Below, piece after piece: positions 27,206 through 36,345 of a stretch of 64,000 bases of DNA; position 1 is the stretch's first letter; each line of letters opens with the position of its first letter. The notes below the pieces were generated by a model, which was not told the origin of the DNA, made no database searches, and saw only the letters and a program-made list of their open reading frames with translations. The position numbers were made by a program, and so were the translations under genes. Source of the DNA: Kovacikia minuta CCNUW1 (GTDB taxonomy: Bacteria; Cyanobacteriota; Cyanobacteriia; Leptolyngbyales; Leptolyngbyaceae); NCBI RefSeq assembly GCF_020091585.1, contig NZ_CP083582.1, forward strand, positions 1,674,001-1,738,000, read 5' to 3'.

Positions 27206-28432
27206 TTGTTGGCGATGGTGCTGGAGCAACAATCACTGATTTCCCGTCCTCAAACCACCCACCTGGTTAAAGAACCGTTGAATCCCGTTCAAAAAAAGCT
27301 TGATTATGACCTGGTTGTGGTGGGTGGAGGCTTGGTTGGAGCAACATTAGTGTGTGCCTTAAAAGATTCTGGTTTGCGGGTAGCCCTGGTTGAGGCAAAA
27401 CAGGAATCGGCGGCAGTTGCCAGGGGGCAGGCTTATCACATTAATTTGATGTCCAGCCGCATTTTTGAGGGAATTGGCGTCTGGGATGACATCCGTTCTG
27501 GGGTAAATCCGATCGCCCAAATTCGTCTGTCGGATGCCGACTATCCAGGCATCGTCCAGTTTGTCCGGCGGGATTTGGGAACCGACGTATTGGGTTACGT
27601 TGCAGAACATCGCGTCCTGTTGAGTGCTCTACAGAATTTTTTACAACAGTGTCCCAATGTGGATTGCCTCTGTCCAGCAGAACTGATAGAAACGGATTAT
27701 CAAACGGATGGGGTTGCGCTGACACTGAATCAGGCGGGTCAGGTGCGGCAGGTCTGGACTCGGTTGCTGGTGGCAGCGGATGGGGCACGATCGCCGATTC
27801 GGCAGCAGGCGAACATTCAAACTCACGGCTGGCAGTACTGGCAGTCCTGTGTTGTGGCATTCATTCAACCGGAAAAATCCCACGAAAATATCGCCTACGA
27901 ACGGTTTCAGCCAGAAGGCCCATTTGCAATTTTGCCCCTGCCCAATAACCTCTGTCGCATTGTCTGGACTGCCCCCAGGGCAGAAGCAGCGGCGATCGCT
28001 GCCCTGAATCAGGAGCAATTTCTGATCCGGTTAAAGCAGCGCTATGGGGATCAGATGGGGGAATTGTCGCTGGTGGGCGATCGCTCCATCTTTCCTGTTC
28101 AACTGATGCACAGCGCTTGCTACAGTCAACCCAGACTGGCGCTGATAGGTGATGCTGCCCACTGTTGTCATCCTGTCGGGGGGCAGGGCGTCAACCTGGG
28201 CATCCGGGATGCGGCAGCACTGGCAGAAATTCTCCAGAAGGCACACCAGCAAGGCAAGGATCTGGGAGCCGAGCAAGTTCTGAAGCAGTATGAACGCTGG
28301 CGTAAGCGAGAAAATTTAATTATTCTGGGGTTTACAGACCTGCTGGTGCGGATGTTTTCCAATCAATTCCTGCCCCTGGTTATTCTGCGTCGCCTGGGAT
28401 TAGGGATTTTGCGCTCGGATCCCCCCGCTTAA
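27206..28432 (+). CDS. FAD-dependent aromatic hydroxylase, UbiH/Coq6-like
   Basis: The 408-residue flavoprotein monooxygenase has the dinucleotide-binding motif VVVGGGLVGATL near residue 37, the second FAD motif region LLVAADGARSPIRQQANI, and the third, GDAAHCCHPVGGQGVNLGIRDAAAL, near residue 315. This is the class of ubiquinone-type ring hydroxylases; in cyanobacteria such proteins are candidates for quinone ring modification. Start could be TTG at 27206 or the ATG nine bases later. No quinone-pathway gene is adjacent. Confidence 0.82.
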   Translation: MLAMVLEQQSLISRPQTTHLVKEPLNPVQKKLDYDLVVVGGGLVGATLVCALKDSGLRVALVEAKQESAAVARGQAYHINLMSSRIFEGIGVWDDIRSGVNPIAQIRLSDADYPGIVQFVRRDLGTDVLGYVAEHRVLLSALQNFLQQCPNVDCLCPAELIETDYQTDGVALTLNQAGQVRQVWTRLLVAADGARSPIRQQANIQTHGWQYWQSCVVAFIQPEKSHENIAYERFQPEGPFAILPLPNNLCRIVWTAPRAEAAAIAALNQEQFLIRLKQRYGDQMGELSLVGDRSIFPVQLMHSACYSQPRLALIGDAAHCCHPVGGQGVNLGIRDAAALAEILQKAHQQGKDLGAEQVLKQYERWRKRENLIILGFTDLLVRMFSNQFLPLVILRRLGLGILRSDPPA

Positions 28433-28532
28433 AATCATGGCACTCCAACTAATGACAGGACTAATGGGTCGGGTGCCAGAACTGGCTCAAAGGGGTGGTA
28501 GGTGACAGGTGGCAGGGGGTAAGGGACAGGGA

Positions 28533-28625
28533 AAGGATGAAGGATGAAGGATGAAGGATGAAGAGCATTCCCCTCACTTCTTACTTCCTTACCTCATCAC
28601 CCCACACCCCACACCCCACACCCCA
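28533..28625. repeat. two heptameric tandem repeats
   Basis: About four units of GGATGAA at 28533-28563 and about four units of CACCCCA at 28597-28625 lie between the monooxygenase and trmFO genes, whose 3' ends converge. Confidence 0.7.
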
Positions 28626-28637
28626 TTCCCCACTCCC

Positions 28638-29996
28638 CTATGCTGCCAGATGAAGTTGAGCCATCCAGGTGCTGAGGGTAGTGAGGGCACGATCGCGGTA
28701 AACGCCGTAACGTTCCTGCTTGTTACGAATGCGGTGAGGAAGTTCTGGAAGAATGCCAAAGTTCGGTGGCATGGGTTGGAAGTGTTTCGGTGCGGCAGAG
28801 CTGATGAAATCAAACAAGGCTCCCATCATGGTTGTGGGGGGAAGGGTGATGGGGGAATGCCCCAGAGCAAGACGAGCGGCGTTGGTGCCAGCCAGCCAGC
28901 CGCCAGCGGTAGCAGCGGTGTAACCCTCCGTTCCAACGAGTTGTCCTGCGGCTAGCAGGGTAGGGCGTTGTTTGAATTGCAGCGTTGAATGCAGCAGTTC
29001 GGGAGCATTAATGAACGTATTACGATGCATGACGCCCATCCGAACGAACTCAGCATTTTCCAGACCAGGAATCAGGCGAAACACGCGTTTCTGCTCTCCC
29101 CAGCGCAAATTGGTTTGGAACCCAACCATGTTCCACAATTGCCCAGCCCGGTCTTCCTGGCGCAGTTGAACAACAGCATAGGGGCGTTTCGATTTATTCT
29201 CAGGCAGGCGAAAGTCTCCCTGACGGGAATCAAACAAGCCGACGGGTTTGAGGGGGCCATAACGCATTGTGTCTTCGCCCCGTTTTGCCATTTCTTCAAT
29301 TGGCAGACAGCCTTCAAAGAACTTCGCGGTTTCCCGTTCAAAGTCTTTCAGGTCTGCTTGCTCTGCCTCACATAGTTCCCGCCAGAAATGGAGGTACTGT
29401 TCCTGAGTCAGGGGGCAGTTGAGGTAGGCCGCTTCGCCGCGATCGTAACGCGAAGCCAGGAAAGCGATTTCAAAGTTAATCGATTCTCCAACCACAATTG
29501 GGCTGGCAGCATCAAAAAAACTCATGTATGCCATTCCCGTGAGCTGCTGCAAATCTGCGGCTAAATCTGGGCTGGTCAGGGGGCCGGTGGTCAGAACCAC
29601 AATGCCATCCAGCGGAATTTGATGGATCTCCTCTCTTCGCAGTTCAATCAGAGGATGATGGGCAATCGCCTGGGTCAGGTCGCTACTGAAAACTGCCCGA
29701 TCGACTGCCAGGGCACCCCCAGCCGGAACCGAGTGTTCATTTGCTTTTTGAATGACCAGGGAACCGAGTTGGCGTAATTCTTCGTGCAATAAACCAGAGG
29801 CGCGATCGGTTGCCTGTGCCCCAAAGGAATTACTGCACACCAATTCTGCCAAATGTTCAGTATGGTGGGCTGGGCTGAGTCGATGGGGACGCATCTCATA
29901 GAGAACAACCGGAATCCCTGCCCGTGCAATTTGCCAGGCTGCTTCGGTTCCTGCCAACCCGCCCCCAATGACTCGAATCGGTGGAATAGCATTCAT
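28638..29996 (-). CDS. trmFO: tRNA m5U54 methyltransferase, folate/FAD-dependent
   Basis: The 452-residue enzyme methylates U54 in the T-loop of tRNA using methylenetetrahydrofolate and FADH2. It begins with the FAD-binding [18 protein letters not shown], followed by the family-specific [25 protein letters not shown], and contains [41 protein letters not shown]-type segments including the catalytic-loop region. Length and all landmarks are normal for TrmFO (formerly Gid). Confidence 0.95.
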   Translation of the reverse strand: MNAIPPIRVIGGGLAGTEAAWQIARAGIPVVLYEMRPHRLSPAHHTEHLAELVCSNSFGAQATDRASGLLHEELRQLGSLVIQKANEHSVPAGGALAVDRAVFSSDLTQAIAHHPLIELRREEIHQIPLDGIVVLTTGPLTSPDLAADLQQLTGMAYMSFFDAASPIVVGESINFEIAFLASRYDRGEAAYLNCPLTQEQYLHFWRELCEAEQADLKDFERETAKFFEGCLPIEEMAKRGEDTMRYGPLKPVGLFDSRQGDFRLPENKSKRPYAVVQLRQEDRAGQLWNMVGFQTNLRWGEQKRVFRLIPGLENAEFVRMGVMHRNTFINAPELLHSTLQFKQRPTLLAAGQLVGTEGYTAATAGGWLAGTNAARLALGHSPITLPPTTMMGALFDFISSAAPKHFQPMPPNFGILPELPHRIRNKQERYGVYRDRALTTLSTWMAQLHLAA

Positions 29997-30014
29997 GCCT
30001 TAAAAAAACTTGTA

Positions 30015-30434
30015 TTAGATCTGATTCATCAACGGCATGGGTTGGAATTCAAGGGGATTTTGCCGCGATTCGATCAGCTCCCTTGCCCGCTGGGAAATAA
30101 TATCCAGACCAATATCTTTAACCAGGAAAAAGTCTGCTTCAGGAAATAAACGGGCACTTTCCATATCCACAAATGCTGAAACCAATACTAAAATTGGGCA
30201 CTTTTCCAGACTGTGTTTGAGATTGCGGATGATTGCATATCCGTTGAGATCACTGGGCGCTTCTCGGCTGGATGAAAGATAAAAATCAATCAAGGCTAGA
30301 TTAAATTGCTCTGCTTCAGCTAAGAAATCAGAAGGGCTTGTGAATGTTTTTACTTCGAAGCCTTGTCTGCTGAAAAACCGCTTGGCTGCAACATTCCAGG
30401 TTTCATCATCATCTAGTACAGCGATCTTATACAC
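30015..30434 (-). CDS. stand-alone response-regulator receiver protein
   Basis: The 139-residue protein is a single receiver domain: acidic pocket DDDE at residues 8-11, phospho-acceptor Asp in LALIDFYL near residue 50, the Ser/Thr-region VLVSAF and the conserved Lys in FFLVKDIG. There is no output domain, so it would act through protein contacts. It begins 18 bases upstream of trmFO on the same strand, but a functional link is not expected. No histidine kinase nearby. Confidence 0.82.
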   Translation of the reverse strand: MYKIAVLDDDETWNVAAKRFFSRQGFEVKTFTSPSDFLAEAEQFNLALIDFYLSSSREAPSDLNGYAIIRNLKHSLEKCPILVLVSAFVDMESARLFPEADFFLVKDIGLDIISQRARELIESRQNPLEFQPMPLMNQI

Positions 30435-30887
30435 GTCTATCCCTCTTTTTCTAATTGCTTAGGACCCATTTAGAAACTGTGATGCTATCATCTGAATTTT
30501 TGAGATTTGTTTTTGGAAAAAGAATGGATTCTGAAGGGCAGCAAACTATCCGTCTGCATAAATGCAGTAGGTATTAGTAATTGAATATGTACACTCTGTT
30601 AGATATGCACACTCTACCTCTAACCATGCTGCACTTTCACAATTCCACCCACCCATCACTTTGTACTTCAACAATGCTGACTCTAACATCTGCACATCAA
30701 CAATTTCAGACTCTGGCAATTTCAGACTCCAGCAATTCCCACGCTGTCCCGTAGAGTAAGGCATTTAAGGTGATTGTAATACGGGTTCGAGGTGTAAAGT
30801 CGCTTTGCCCAGGTGAATTCATGATTCGACATGTCGGCGCTAGTAACTACCTCAGCGGGTTTAAAGAATTTAATATTGCCAGCACCT
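30435..30887. other. gene-free spacer
   Basis: About 450 bases with repeated words such as CAATTTCAGACTC/CAATTCC and ACTCT, giving several short frames that do not resemble proteins. No RNA gene or terminator recognised. It lies between the receiver gene and the 3' end of gmk. Confidence 0.35.
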
Positions 30888-31451
30888 TCAACAGGTCGCT
30901 GTTGCAAATAAGGTGGCTTCGATTCTGCCGAGTGCTTTTTCAAAGTCATCATTGACGATTTGAATATCAAATTCGCTGGCAGCATCAATTTCCTCCTGGG
31001 CGCGTCTAAGGCGACGGACGATCGCTTCTTCCGTATCCTGCCCACGATTGCGAATTCGGTATTCCAGTTCGGGCAGCGAAGGCGGCAGAATAAAAATTCG
31101 CAGTGCCTCCGGAAAGGTCTGGCGAATTTGTCTGGCTCCCTGAAGCTCGATTTCGAGAATGACCCATTTGCCCTGGCGAATTTGTGTTTCAACTGGGATG
31201 CGAGGGGTCCCATAACAGTTGTTTGCGAATTCTGCCCATTCCAAAAGTTCGCCCTTGGCGACCATGCGCTCAAAGGTGCTACGAGAGACAAAATAATAGT
31301 CCTTGCCATCTACCTCGCCTAGCCGGGGAGCACGGGTTGTAACCGAAATTGAAAGATACAATTCAGGATGCTGCTTGAGCAGCGATCGCAGCAGGGTTCC
31401 TTTCCCTACACCACTTGGTCCGGTTAAAACAATGAGCTTGCCCGTTCCCAT
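30888..31451 (-). CDS. gmk: guanylate kinase
   Basis: The enzyme phosphorylates GMP to GDP with ATP. The start is taken at 31451 (MGTGKLIVLTGPSGVGKGT), four codons inside the longest frame, giving 187 residues. The P-loop GPSGVGKGT is followed by ISVTTRAPRLGEVDGKDYYFV, the GMP-binding motif, and by ELLEWAEFANNCYGTP. Length and motifs are normal. It is downstream of remA on the same strand, an arrangement common in bacteria, although here a repeat-filled 266-base gap separates them. Confidence 0.95.
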   Translation of the reverse strand: MGTGKLIVLTGPSGVGKGTLLRSLLKQHPELYLSISVTTRAPRLGEVDGKDYYFVSRSTFERMVAKGELLEWAEFANNCYGTPRIPVETQIRQGKWVILEIELQGARQIRQTFPEALRIFILPPSLPELEYRIRNRGQDTEEAIVRRLRRAQEEIDAASEFDIQIVNDDFEKALGRIEATLFATATC

Positions 31452-31591
31452 ATGCGCTCCCACTCCTAAAAATCAATTGTATTAATATTCCCTTAATCTT
31501 GCGCCTATTGGAAACTTAAGAGAGGTGTCAGGTGTTAGGTGACAGGTGTTAGGCTCCAGTTATCAGTTACCAGTTATCAGCCTTGGGTAAA

Positions 31592-31722
31592 GCACTGTTC
31601 ACTGTTCACTGTTCACTGTTCACTGTTCACTGTCAACTCCTTCCCCCACTCCCCACATCCCTCATCCCACATCCCTCATCCCTCATCCCTCATCCCTCAT
31701 CCCTCATCCCTCATCCCTCATC
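31592..31722. repeat. long heptameric tandem repeats between remA and gmk
   Basis: About five to six units of CACTGTT at 31592-31633, then about nine units of CATCCCT at 31655-31722. The second array runs to within a few bases of the remA stop codon and even supplies the last codons around GQGGGEG. Both have a strict seven-base period and no unique spacers. Confidence 0.8.
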
Positions 31723-31987
31723 CTTCCCCTCCTCCCTGTCCATCCTTACTGACAATAAATCGGTTCGCAACGGTTTCAGGCTGGATGGCTGAAAGAATAA
31801 CATGTCCTGAATCTGTGATGATCACTGCGCGGGTGCGTCGTCCGTAGGTGGCGTCGATCAGCTGTCTGCTATCTCTGGCATCAGTGATGATACGCTTGAT
31901 GGGGGCGGATTCAGGGCTGACGATCGCAATCACCCGATTTGCGGACACAATATTCCCAAAACCGATGTTGATCAGTTTAATGTCCAT
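31718..31987 (-). CDS. remA: RemA-family (DUF370) DNA-binding regulator
   Basis: The 89-residue protein matches Rem[26 protein letters not shown], then [42 protein letters not shown] in shorter segments. In Bacillus, RemA activates matrix genes; the cyanobacterial role is not established. The last residues (GQGGGEG) come from adjoining repeat DNA and may differ from relatives. It is divergent from the NFACT gene and upstream of gmk. Confidence 0.88.
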   Translation of the reverse strand: MDIKLINIGFGNIVSANRVIAIVSPESAPIKRIITDARDSRQLIDATYGRRTRAVIITDSGHVILSAIQPETVANRFIVSKDGQGGGEG

Positions 31988-32125
31988 AGGGCTGACTGCA
32001 TGATGGGATAAAAGCTAATCAATACTTAATTTGCCCGATCGTATCTAGAAAAATCCTGGGTCACAAGCAACGATTGACGAAAAGACCGCTATTTTACTTT
32101 CTTTACACCATTCTGTTTTCCTACT

Positions 32126-33873
32126 TTGCAACCTGTTGACTTTACAACGCTGACCGCCATTTGCTCAGAGTTTCGACGGGACTGGTTGCCCGCGCGGCTG
32201 GAGCAGGTTTATCAGCGAGATCGTTTCACCCTTTACCTGAGCCTAAGAACGATTCATCAGCGTCGATGGCTGACCATTTCCTGGCATCCCCAGGCAGCCC
32301 GCATTTGCCTGGGTGATTCCCCTCCCCGCACCCCGGATACATTCACTTTTAGCCAACAATTGCGGCATCAGGTGGGGGGTCTGGCTTTAACCGCAATTGA
32401 GACGATCGCCCCCTGGGAGCGTGTCCTTGATCTCCAGTTTACTCGCCGTCCAGGAGAGGTGCCTTTATGGCATCTCTACATCGAGATTATGGGGAAATAT
32501 AGTAATGCCATTCTGGCGAATCAAAATAACCTAATTGTGACGGCTGCCCATCAGGTTAGCGCTCAGCAGTCCAGTGTTCGTCCCATTCAAACCGGGCAGC
32601 CCTATGAAGTTCCCCCCACCTTAACCGATCCGGTTCCAACCCTGGAGGAGCCGATGTCGCGCTGGCAGGAACGGGTCAGCCTGGTACCCGGTCCCCTGCG
32701 GCGCAATTTGATCAAAGCCTATCGGGGTTTAAGTTCAGCTTTGGTTATTTCCATGACTGAGAGCGGCAGGATTAGACCCCGATCAGTCAACCCATGATTT
32801 GAGTCAGCCAGATTGGCTGAGCCTGTTTCAGCGCTGGCAGGAGTGGCTACATGTTCTGGCAGCAGAGAAGTTTCAGCCGGGTTGGACGAGGCAGGGCTAC
32901 ACCGTCATGGGTTGGGGGCTAACCCAACCTGCGGGCAGTGTGCAGGAAGTCGTGGATGACTACTACACGAACCAGCTGGCTCGGCAGGAATTTGCCCAAC
33001 TGCATCACCAACTGAGTCAGAAACTGAGCAACATACTAGAGAAGTTGCGCCTGAAGGCAACGGTTTTTCAGACACGCTTACAACAGTCCCAGGGGGCAGA
33101 TGAGTATCGGGAACAGGCAGATCTGTTAATGGCGCATCTGCACGAGTGGAAACCAGGACTGACCGAAATCACTCTCCTCGATTTTGTGACGGGTCAGCCG
33201 GTCAATATTTCCTTAGAACCTGAAAAAAACGCTGTCCAAAATGCCCAGGCACGCTATAAGCAACACCAAAAGCTGAAGCGGGCGCGGCAGGCGATCGCCC
33301 CCCTCCTGGCAGAAGTAGAAACCGACCTTGCTTACTTAGAGCAAGTAGAATCTACCCTGGCGGAACTGGCTACCTATCAAACCAGTGAGGATTTGGATGC
33401 GCTGGAAGAAATCCGGGATGAATTAATTCAGCAGCACTATCTGGAAGACCCGGAGTATCGCGATCGCCCCAGTCCAAATCAGGACTTCGCCAGCCAACCC
33501 TATCGATACATCATTCCCAGTGGGTTAGAAGTGCTGGTGGGGCGCAACAACAGGTCAAAATGACCAATTAACCTTTCGGACTGCCGGAGACTACGACCTC
33601 TGGTTCCACACCCAGGAAATTCCAGGTAGCCATGTGTTGTTGCGCCTCAAGCCAGGAACTTCCCCCGATGCAGCCGATTTACAACTCACAGCCGATCTGG
33701 CAGCCTACTACAGTCGTGCCCGACAAAGTGAACAGGTTCCCGTCGTCTACACAGAACCCAAAAATGTCTACAAACCGAAAGGGGCAAAGCCAGGGATGAC
33801 AGTATATAAGCACGAACGAATTCTCTGGGGGCAACCGCACAGGGGCGAGAAATTTTTAACAAAAATGTCATGA
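32126..33873 (+). pseudogene. NFACT/Rqc2 (FbpA-like) protein with two +1 frameshifts
   Basis: Three frames joined give about 580 residues of the NFACT family (bacterial RqcH/FbpA), which works in ribosome-associated quality control or binds RNA. The start is TTG at 32126 (QPVDFTTLTAICSEF). Frame one carries NFACT-N with the usual LYIEIMGKYSNAIL; removing one G near 32765 continues with AGLDPDQSTHDLSQPDW. Frame two (to about 33555) has the coiled-coil middle; removing the T at 33555 continues RNNRQNDQLTFR, and frame three has NFACT-R with DLWFHTQEIPGSHVLLR and KGAKPGMTVYKHER. Two extra bases in one gene are notable; see findings. Confidence 0.85.
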
Positions 33874-33924
33874 AGCTGTGAAGTTTCATGACAAATAGTT
33901 TGTGTATCTTGTTACAATATTCCC

Positions 33925-34047
33925 CAAGGGGGATTACTGTAATAAGATACCCGCTGCAAGTTTGGGAACGCGCAGATGGGTTCCTCCAATATGAGAGAAC
34001 AACAGAATGCATTTTTAGACCAGCTTTTGGGGCTGGTCTTTTTTTTT
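33925..34047 (+). ncRNA. candidate small RNA
   Basis: A promoter-like pair upstream (see the spacer entry) predicts a start near 33925. The transcript would be about 120 bases, with a 5' CCCC/GGGGG stem, a GGGAAC...GGTTCC stem in the middle, and a strong terminator at its end. There is no open frame of note and no other gene for which the terminator would be needed except the NFACT gene. No Rfam family was recognised by eye. An unusually long 3' UTR is the alternative. Confidence 0.45.
34017..34047 (+). terminator. strong intrinsic terminator
   Basis: AGACCAGC and GCTGGTCT form a perfect eight-base-pair stem around a TTTTGGG loop, followed by a run of eight or more T. The best terminator in the window. 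Confidence 0.85.
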
Positions 34048-34214
34048 GACTGAGAGGTAGGGACTGGGAACTAGGAGATAGGAGTTAGAAGGAGATAACC
34101 TTTCTGATTTCTGCCTCCTGCCTCCTGGCTTCTATGTTTTAACGAGTTTGTCTTCACAGTCTAACGCTGGAATAAATAAAGGGGGATAGAATAAGAGTCG
34201 TTCTCAATATAGGA

Positions 34215-34229
34215 TGAGAATCATTCTCA
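34215..34229. promoter_or_regulatory. Zur-type operator upstream of znuA
   Basis: TGAGAAT-C-ATTCTCA is a perfect 7-1-7 palindrome, close to the cyanobacterial Zur (and Fur) box. It ends 36 bases before the znuA start codon. A second half-like word, GTTCTCAAT, lies about 15 bases upstream. Since the operon is a zinc importer, repression by zinc-loaded Zur is the natural reading. Confidence 0.75.
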
Positions 34230-34265
34230 AAGATTGCAGTCCTAAAATTCAGGGAGGAAAAGATT

Positions 34266-35297
34266 ATGGTCTGCCGCGAGCGCCTGCAAAGCTTCGCCAT
34301 TGCCTCCTTAATGTTGCCGTTTGTGGCGGTGGGTGGGTGCAGTTCAACCGTGCCGCTTACTAGTTCGCAGCCAGCATCCAACCTTCAAACCGCTGCTGCT
34401 CCAAACAAACAACTGAAAGTCGTAACCACTTTTTTACCGGTGTACTTATTCACCAAGGCAGTGGCAGGAGAAGCTGCCAGGGTTGATATTTTGATCCAGC
34501 CTGGAACAGAAGTGCATGAATACCAATCGACTCCCGCCGATGTGCAGGCGATCGCTCAGGCAGACGTGGTGGTGAAAAACGGATTGGGCATTGAGGAGTT
34601 TTTGGATGGCACGATCAAAAGTGCTGAAAACACTAAATTAAAAGTGATTGATGCCAGTCAGGGAATTTCTCCGATTGGTGAAAATCCTCCTGTTGTCGAG
34701 ACCAATAGCAGTGGGGAGAAGGGGGAGGGGCATGATCACGAGCATGCCGATGAGAAAAGTGGGCAGAAGCCAGCGGCTCACGCCCATGAAGCAGAAAATC
34801 CCCATGTTTGGCTTGATCCGGTTTTAGCAAAGAAACAGGTCGAGAATATTCGAGATGGGTTGATAGCCGCAGATCCAGACCACAAGGCGACCTATCAAGC
34901 AAATGCAGCCGCCTATATCCAACAGCTATCTGTCCTGAATCAACAATTTGAACAGAGTTTGAAGACTTTCAAAGACCGTACATTCGTTACTTTTCATGAT
35001 GCTTTTCCCTATCTTGCTAGACGGTATCAGCTAAAACAGGTTGCAGTGGTAGCAATTCCAGAAGATCAGCTGGCTCCTGGAGATGTGAAAAGGGCGATTT
35101 CAGCAGTCCAACAGTTTAAAGTCAAAGCCTTTCTCAGTGAACCGCGAATCGACAATAAGTTGCTGACCGGGCTTTCAAAAGATTTGAGCTTGAAAGTCTA
35201 TCCCCTCAATTCTTTAGAGTCTGGACAATTAGACCCGAAATATTACTTTTCGGCGATGGAAAGCAACCTCCAAACGTTGGAGACGGCTTTTAGGTGA
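34266..35297 (+). CDS. znuA: zinc ABC transporter substrate-binding protein
   Basis: The 343-residue cluster A-I binding protein captures zinc outside the inner membrane. It has a lipobox ending VGGC (Cys24), the KVVTTFLPVYLFTKAVAG start of the fold, the first zinc histidine in GTEVHEYQ, a flexible His/Asp/Glu-rich loop (GHDHEHADEKS...AHAHEAENPH), the second histidine at NPHVWLDP, and the third in TFHDAFPYLARRY, with the acidic ligand in FLSEPRIDNK. A GGGAGGAAAAG ribosome binding site precedes the ATG. First gene of znuA-znuC-znuB, behind a Zur-type operator. Confidence 0.93.
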   Translation: MVCRERLQSFAIASLMLPFVAVGGCSSTVPLTSSQPASNLQTAAAPNKQLKVVTTFLPVYLFTKAVAGEAARVDILIQPGTEVHEYQSTPADVQAIAQADVVVKNGLGIEEFLDGTIKSAENTKLKVIDASQGISPIGENPPVVETNSSGEKGEGHDHEHADEKSGQKPAAHAHEAENPHVWLDPVLAKKQVENIRDGLIAADPDHKATYQANAAAYIQQLSVLNQQFEQSLKTFKDRTFVTFHDAFPYLARRYQLKQVAVVAIPEDQLAPGDVKRAISAVQQFKVKAFLSEPRIDNKLLTGLSKDLSLKVYPLNSLESGQLDPKYYFSAMESNLQTLETAFR

Positions 35298-35391
35298 AGG
35301 CAGAGGGCAGAGGGCAGAAGGGAGAGTTTTAAGTTTTAAGTTTTGAATTTTAAGTTTTGAGTTGAAGGTAAAAGTGGAGAAGAGAGGGGAG

Positions 35392-36234
35392 ATGGACGAG
35401 ATGAGGGAAGAACGATCGCGGGTGCCTGTTGTCAGGGTGCAGAATTTGAGTGTGCAGCGGGGGCGCTACACCGCAGTCGAGAATGTTTCATTTGAATTGT
35501 TTGCCGGAACTTCCACGGCGATCGTTGGTCCGAATGGGTCGGGCAAAAGTACATTGGTACAGGCGATGTTGAACCTCATCCCCCACTCCGCTGGCACAAT
35601 CGAAATCTTTGGGCGTCCGTTTTCGCGACTGGGGCAGTTGTGGCAGCAAATTGGTTATATGCCGCAAAACTTTATTTTCGATCGCAGTTTTCCGTTATCC
35701 GTCAGTGAACTGGTAGCGTTGGGTTGGGGAGACAGGGGACAGGGGACAGGGGACAGGGGACAGGGGGACACGGAGAATTCAAAATTCAAAATTCAAAATT
35801 CAAAATTCAAAATCCCCTGGCAGCGTAACCTGGAGAAATCCAATGCGATCACGAGGGCGCTTCAGCGGGTGAATGCTGACCATCTCAGGCGACAGGCGAT
35901 CGGCACCTTAAGTGGAGGAGAACTGAAACGGGTGTTGTTGGCTTACTGTTTGGTGGTGCCGCGTCAGCTTTTGGTATTGGATGAAGCATTTGCTGAAGTG
36001 GATGTCCAGGGAGAAGCCGATTTTTATGCTCTATTGCGTGAACTGATGCTGGAAGAAGGGTGGACCGTATTGCAGATTTCCCATGATTTGGATATGGTCA
36101 GCCACAACTGTGATCAGATCCTTTGCCTGAACCGTTCCCTCGTTTGTTCTGGTCGTCCTGAAGCCGCGCTCTCAGCCGAAAACCTACTGGCAACCTACGG
36201 TCCAGCATTCAGCCGCTATCATCACCACCACTAA
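35392..36234 (+). CDS. znuC: zinc ABC transporter ATP-binding protein with tandem-repeat insertion
   Basis: The start is taken at the ATG at 35392 behind AGAGGGG; an earlier ATG at 35362 lies in repeat DNA. The about 280-residue ATPase has Walker A GPNGSGKST, Q-loop GYMPQNF, signature LSGGELKR, Walker B LLVLDEAF and the His switch ISHD, and drives ZnuB. Between Q-loop and signature, about 30 residues (after ALGWG, up to PWQRNL) are encoded by tandem DNA repeats, GGGGACA-type then AAAATTC-type, of the kind otherwise found between genes in this window. The frame is kept, so the protein may still work with an enlarged helical-domain loop. The His-rich tail (YHHHH) could bind zinc. Confidence 0.9.
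   Translation: MDEMREERSRVPVVRVQNLSVQRGRYTAVENVSFELFAGTSTAIVGPNGSGKSTLVQAMLNLIPHSAGTIEIFGRPFSRLGQLWQQIGYMPQNFIFDRSFPLSVSELVALGWGDRGQGTGDRGQGDTENSKFKIQNSKFKIPWQRNLEKSNAITRALQRVNADHLRRQAIGTLSGGELKRVLLAYCLVVPRQLLVLDEAFAEVDVQGEADFYALLRELMLEEGWTVLQISHDLDMVSHNCDQILCLNRSLVCSGRPEAALSAENLLATYGPAFSRYHHHH
35725..35815 (+). repeat. heptameric tandem repeats inside znuC
   Basis: About five units of GGGGACA (35729-35769) followed by about four units of AAAATTC (35776-35812). Both have a seven-base period, so the frame changes with every unit, yet the total keeps the reading frame open. Confidence 0.85.
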
Positions 36235-36281
36235 GTGTCAGGTGGTAGGGGAAGGATGAGGGATGAAAATTATTTTTGTTT

Positions 36282-36318
36282 CATCCCTCCCTCACCCCCT
36301 CACCCCCTCACCCCCTAC
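36282..36318. repeat. octameric CACCCCCT tandem repeat before znuB
   Basis: About three to four units of CACCCCCT directly upstream of the znuB start. The eight-base period differs from the seven-base period elsewhere. Confidence 0.6.
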
Positions 36319-36345
36319 CCTTTCCCCCTTCCCCCCCTCACCCCC

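Larger units (their letters stand above)
33874..34265. promoter_or_regulatory. spacer with small-RNA candidate and zinc-operon promoter
   Basis: The first half carries a promoter-like pair (TGACAA at 33889-33894 and TACAAT at 33913-33918, spaced 18 bases) and a strong terminator at 34017-34047. The second half holds the Zur-type palindrome and leader of znuA. See separate entries. Confidence 0.5.

Noticed and set aside
30546-30764. 72-residue open frame on the minus strand
   Set aside because: Built from repeated CAATTTCAGACTC-like words; no family resemblance.
31592-31722. Possible CRISPR array
   Set aside because: The repeats are seven bases long and directly abut; there are no unique spacers and no cas genes.
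36235-36345. N-terminal extension of znuB
   Set aside because: Encoded by CACCCCCT repeat DNA and proline-rich; the permease family begins at MPTTDLL.
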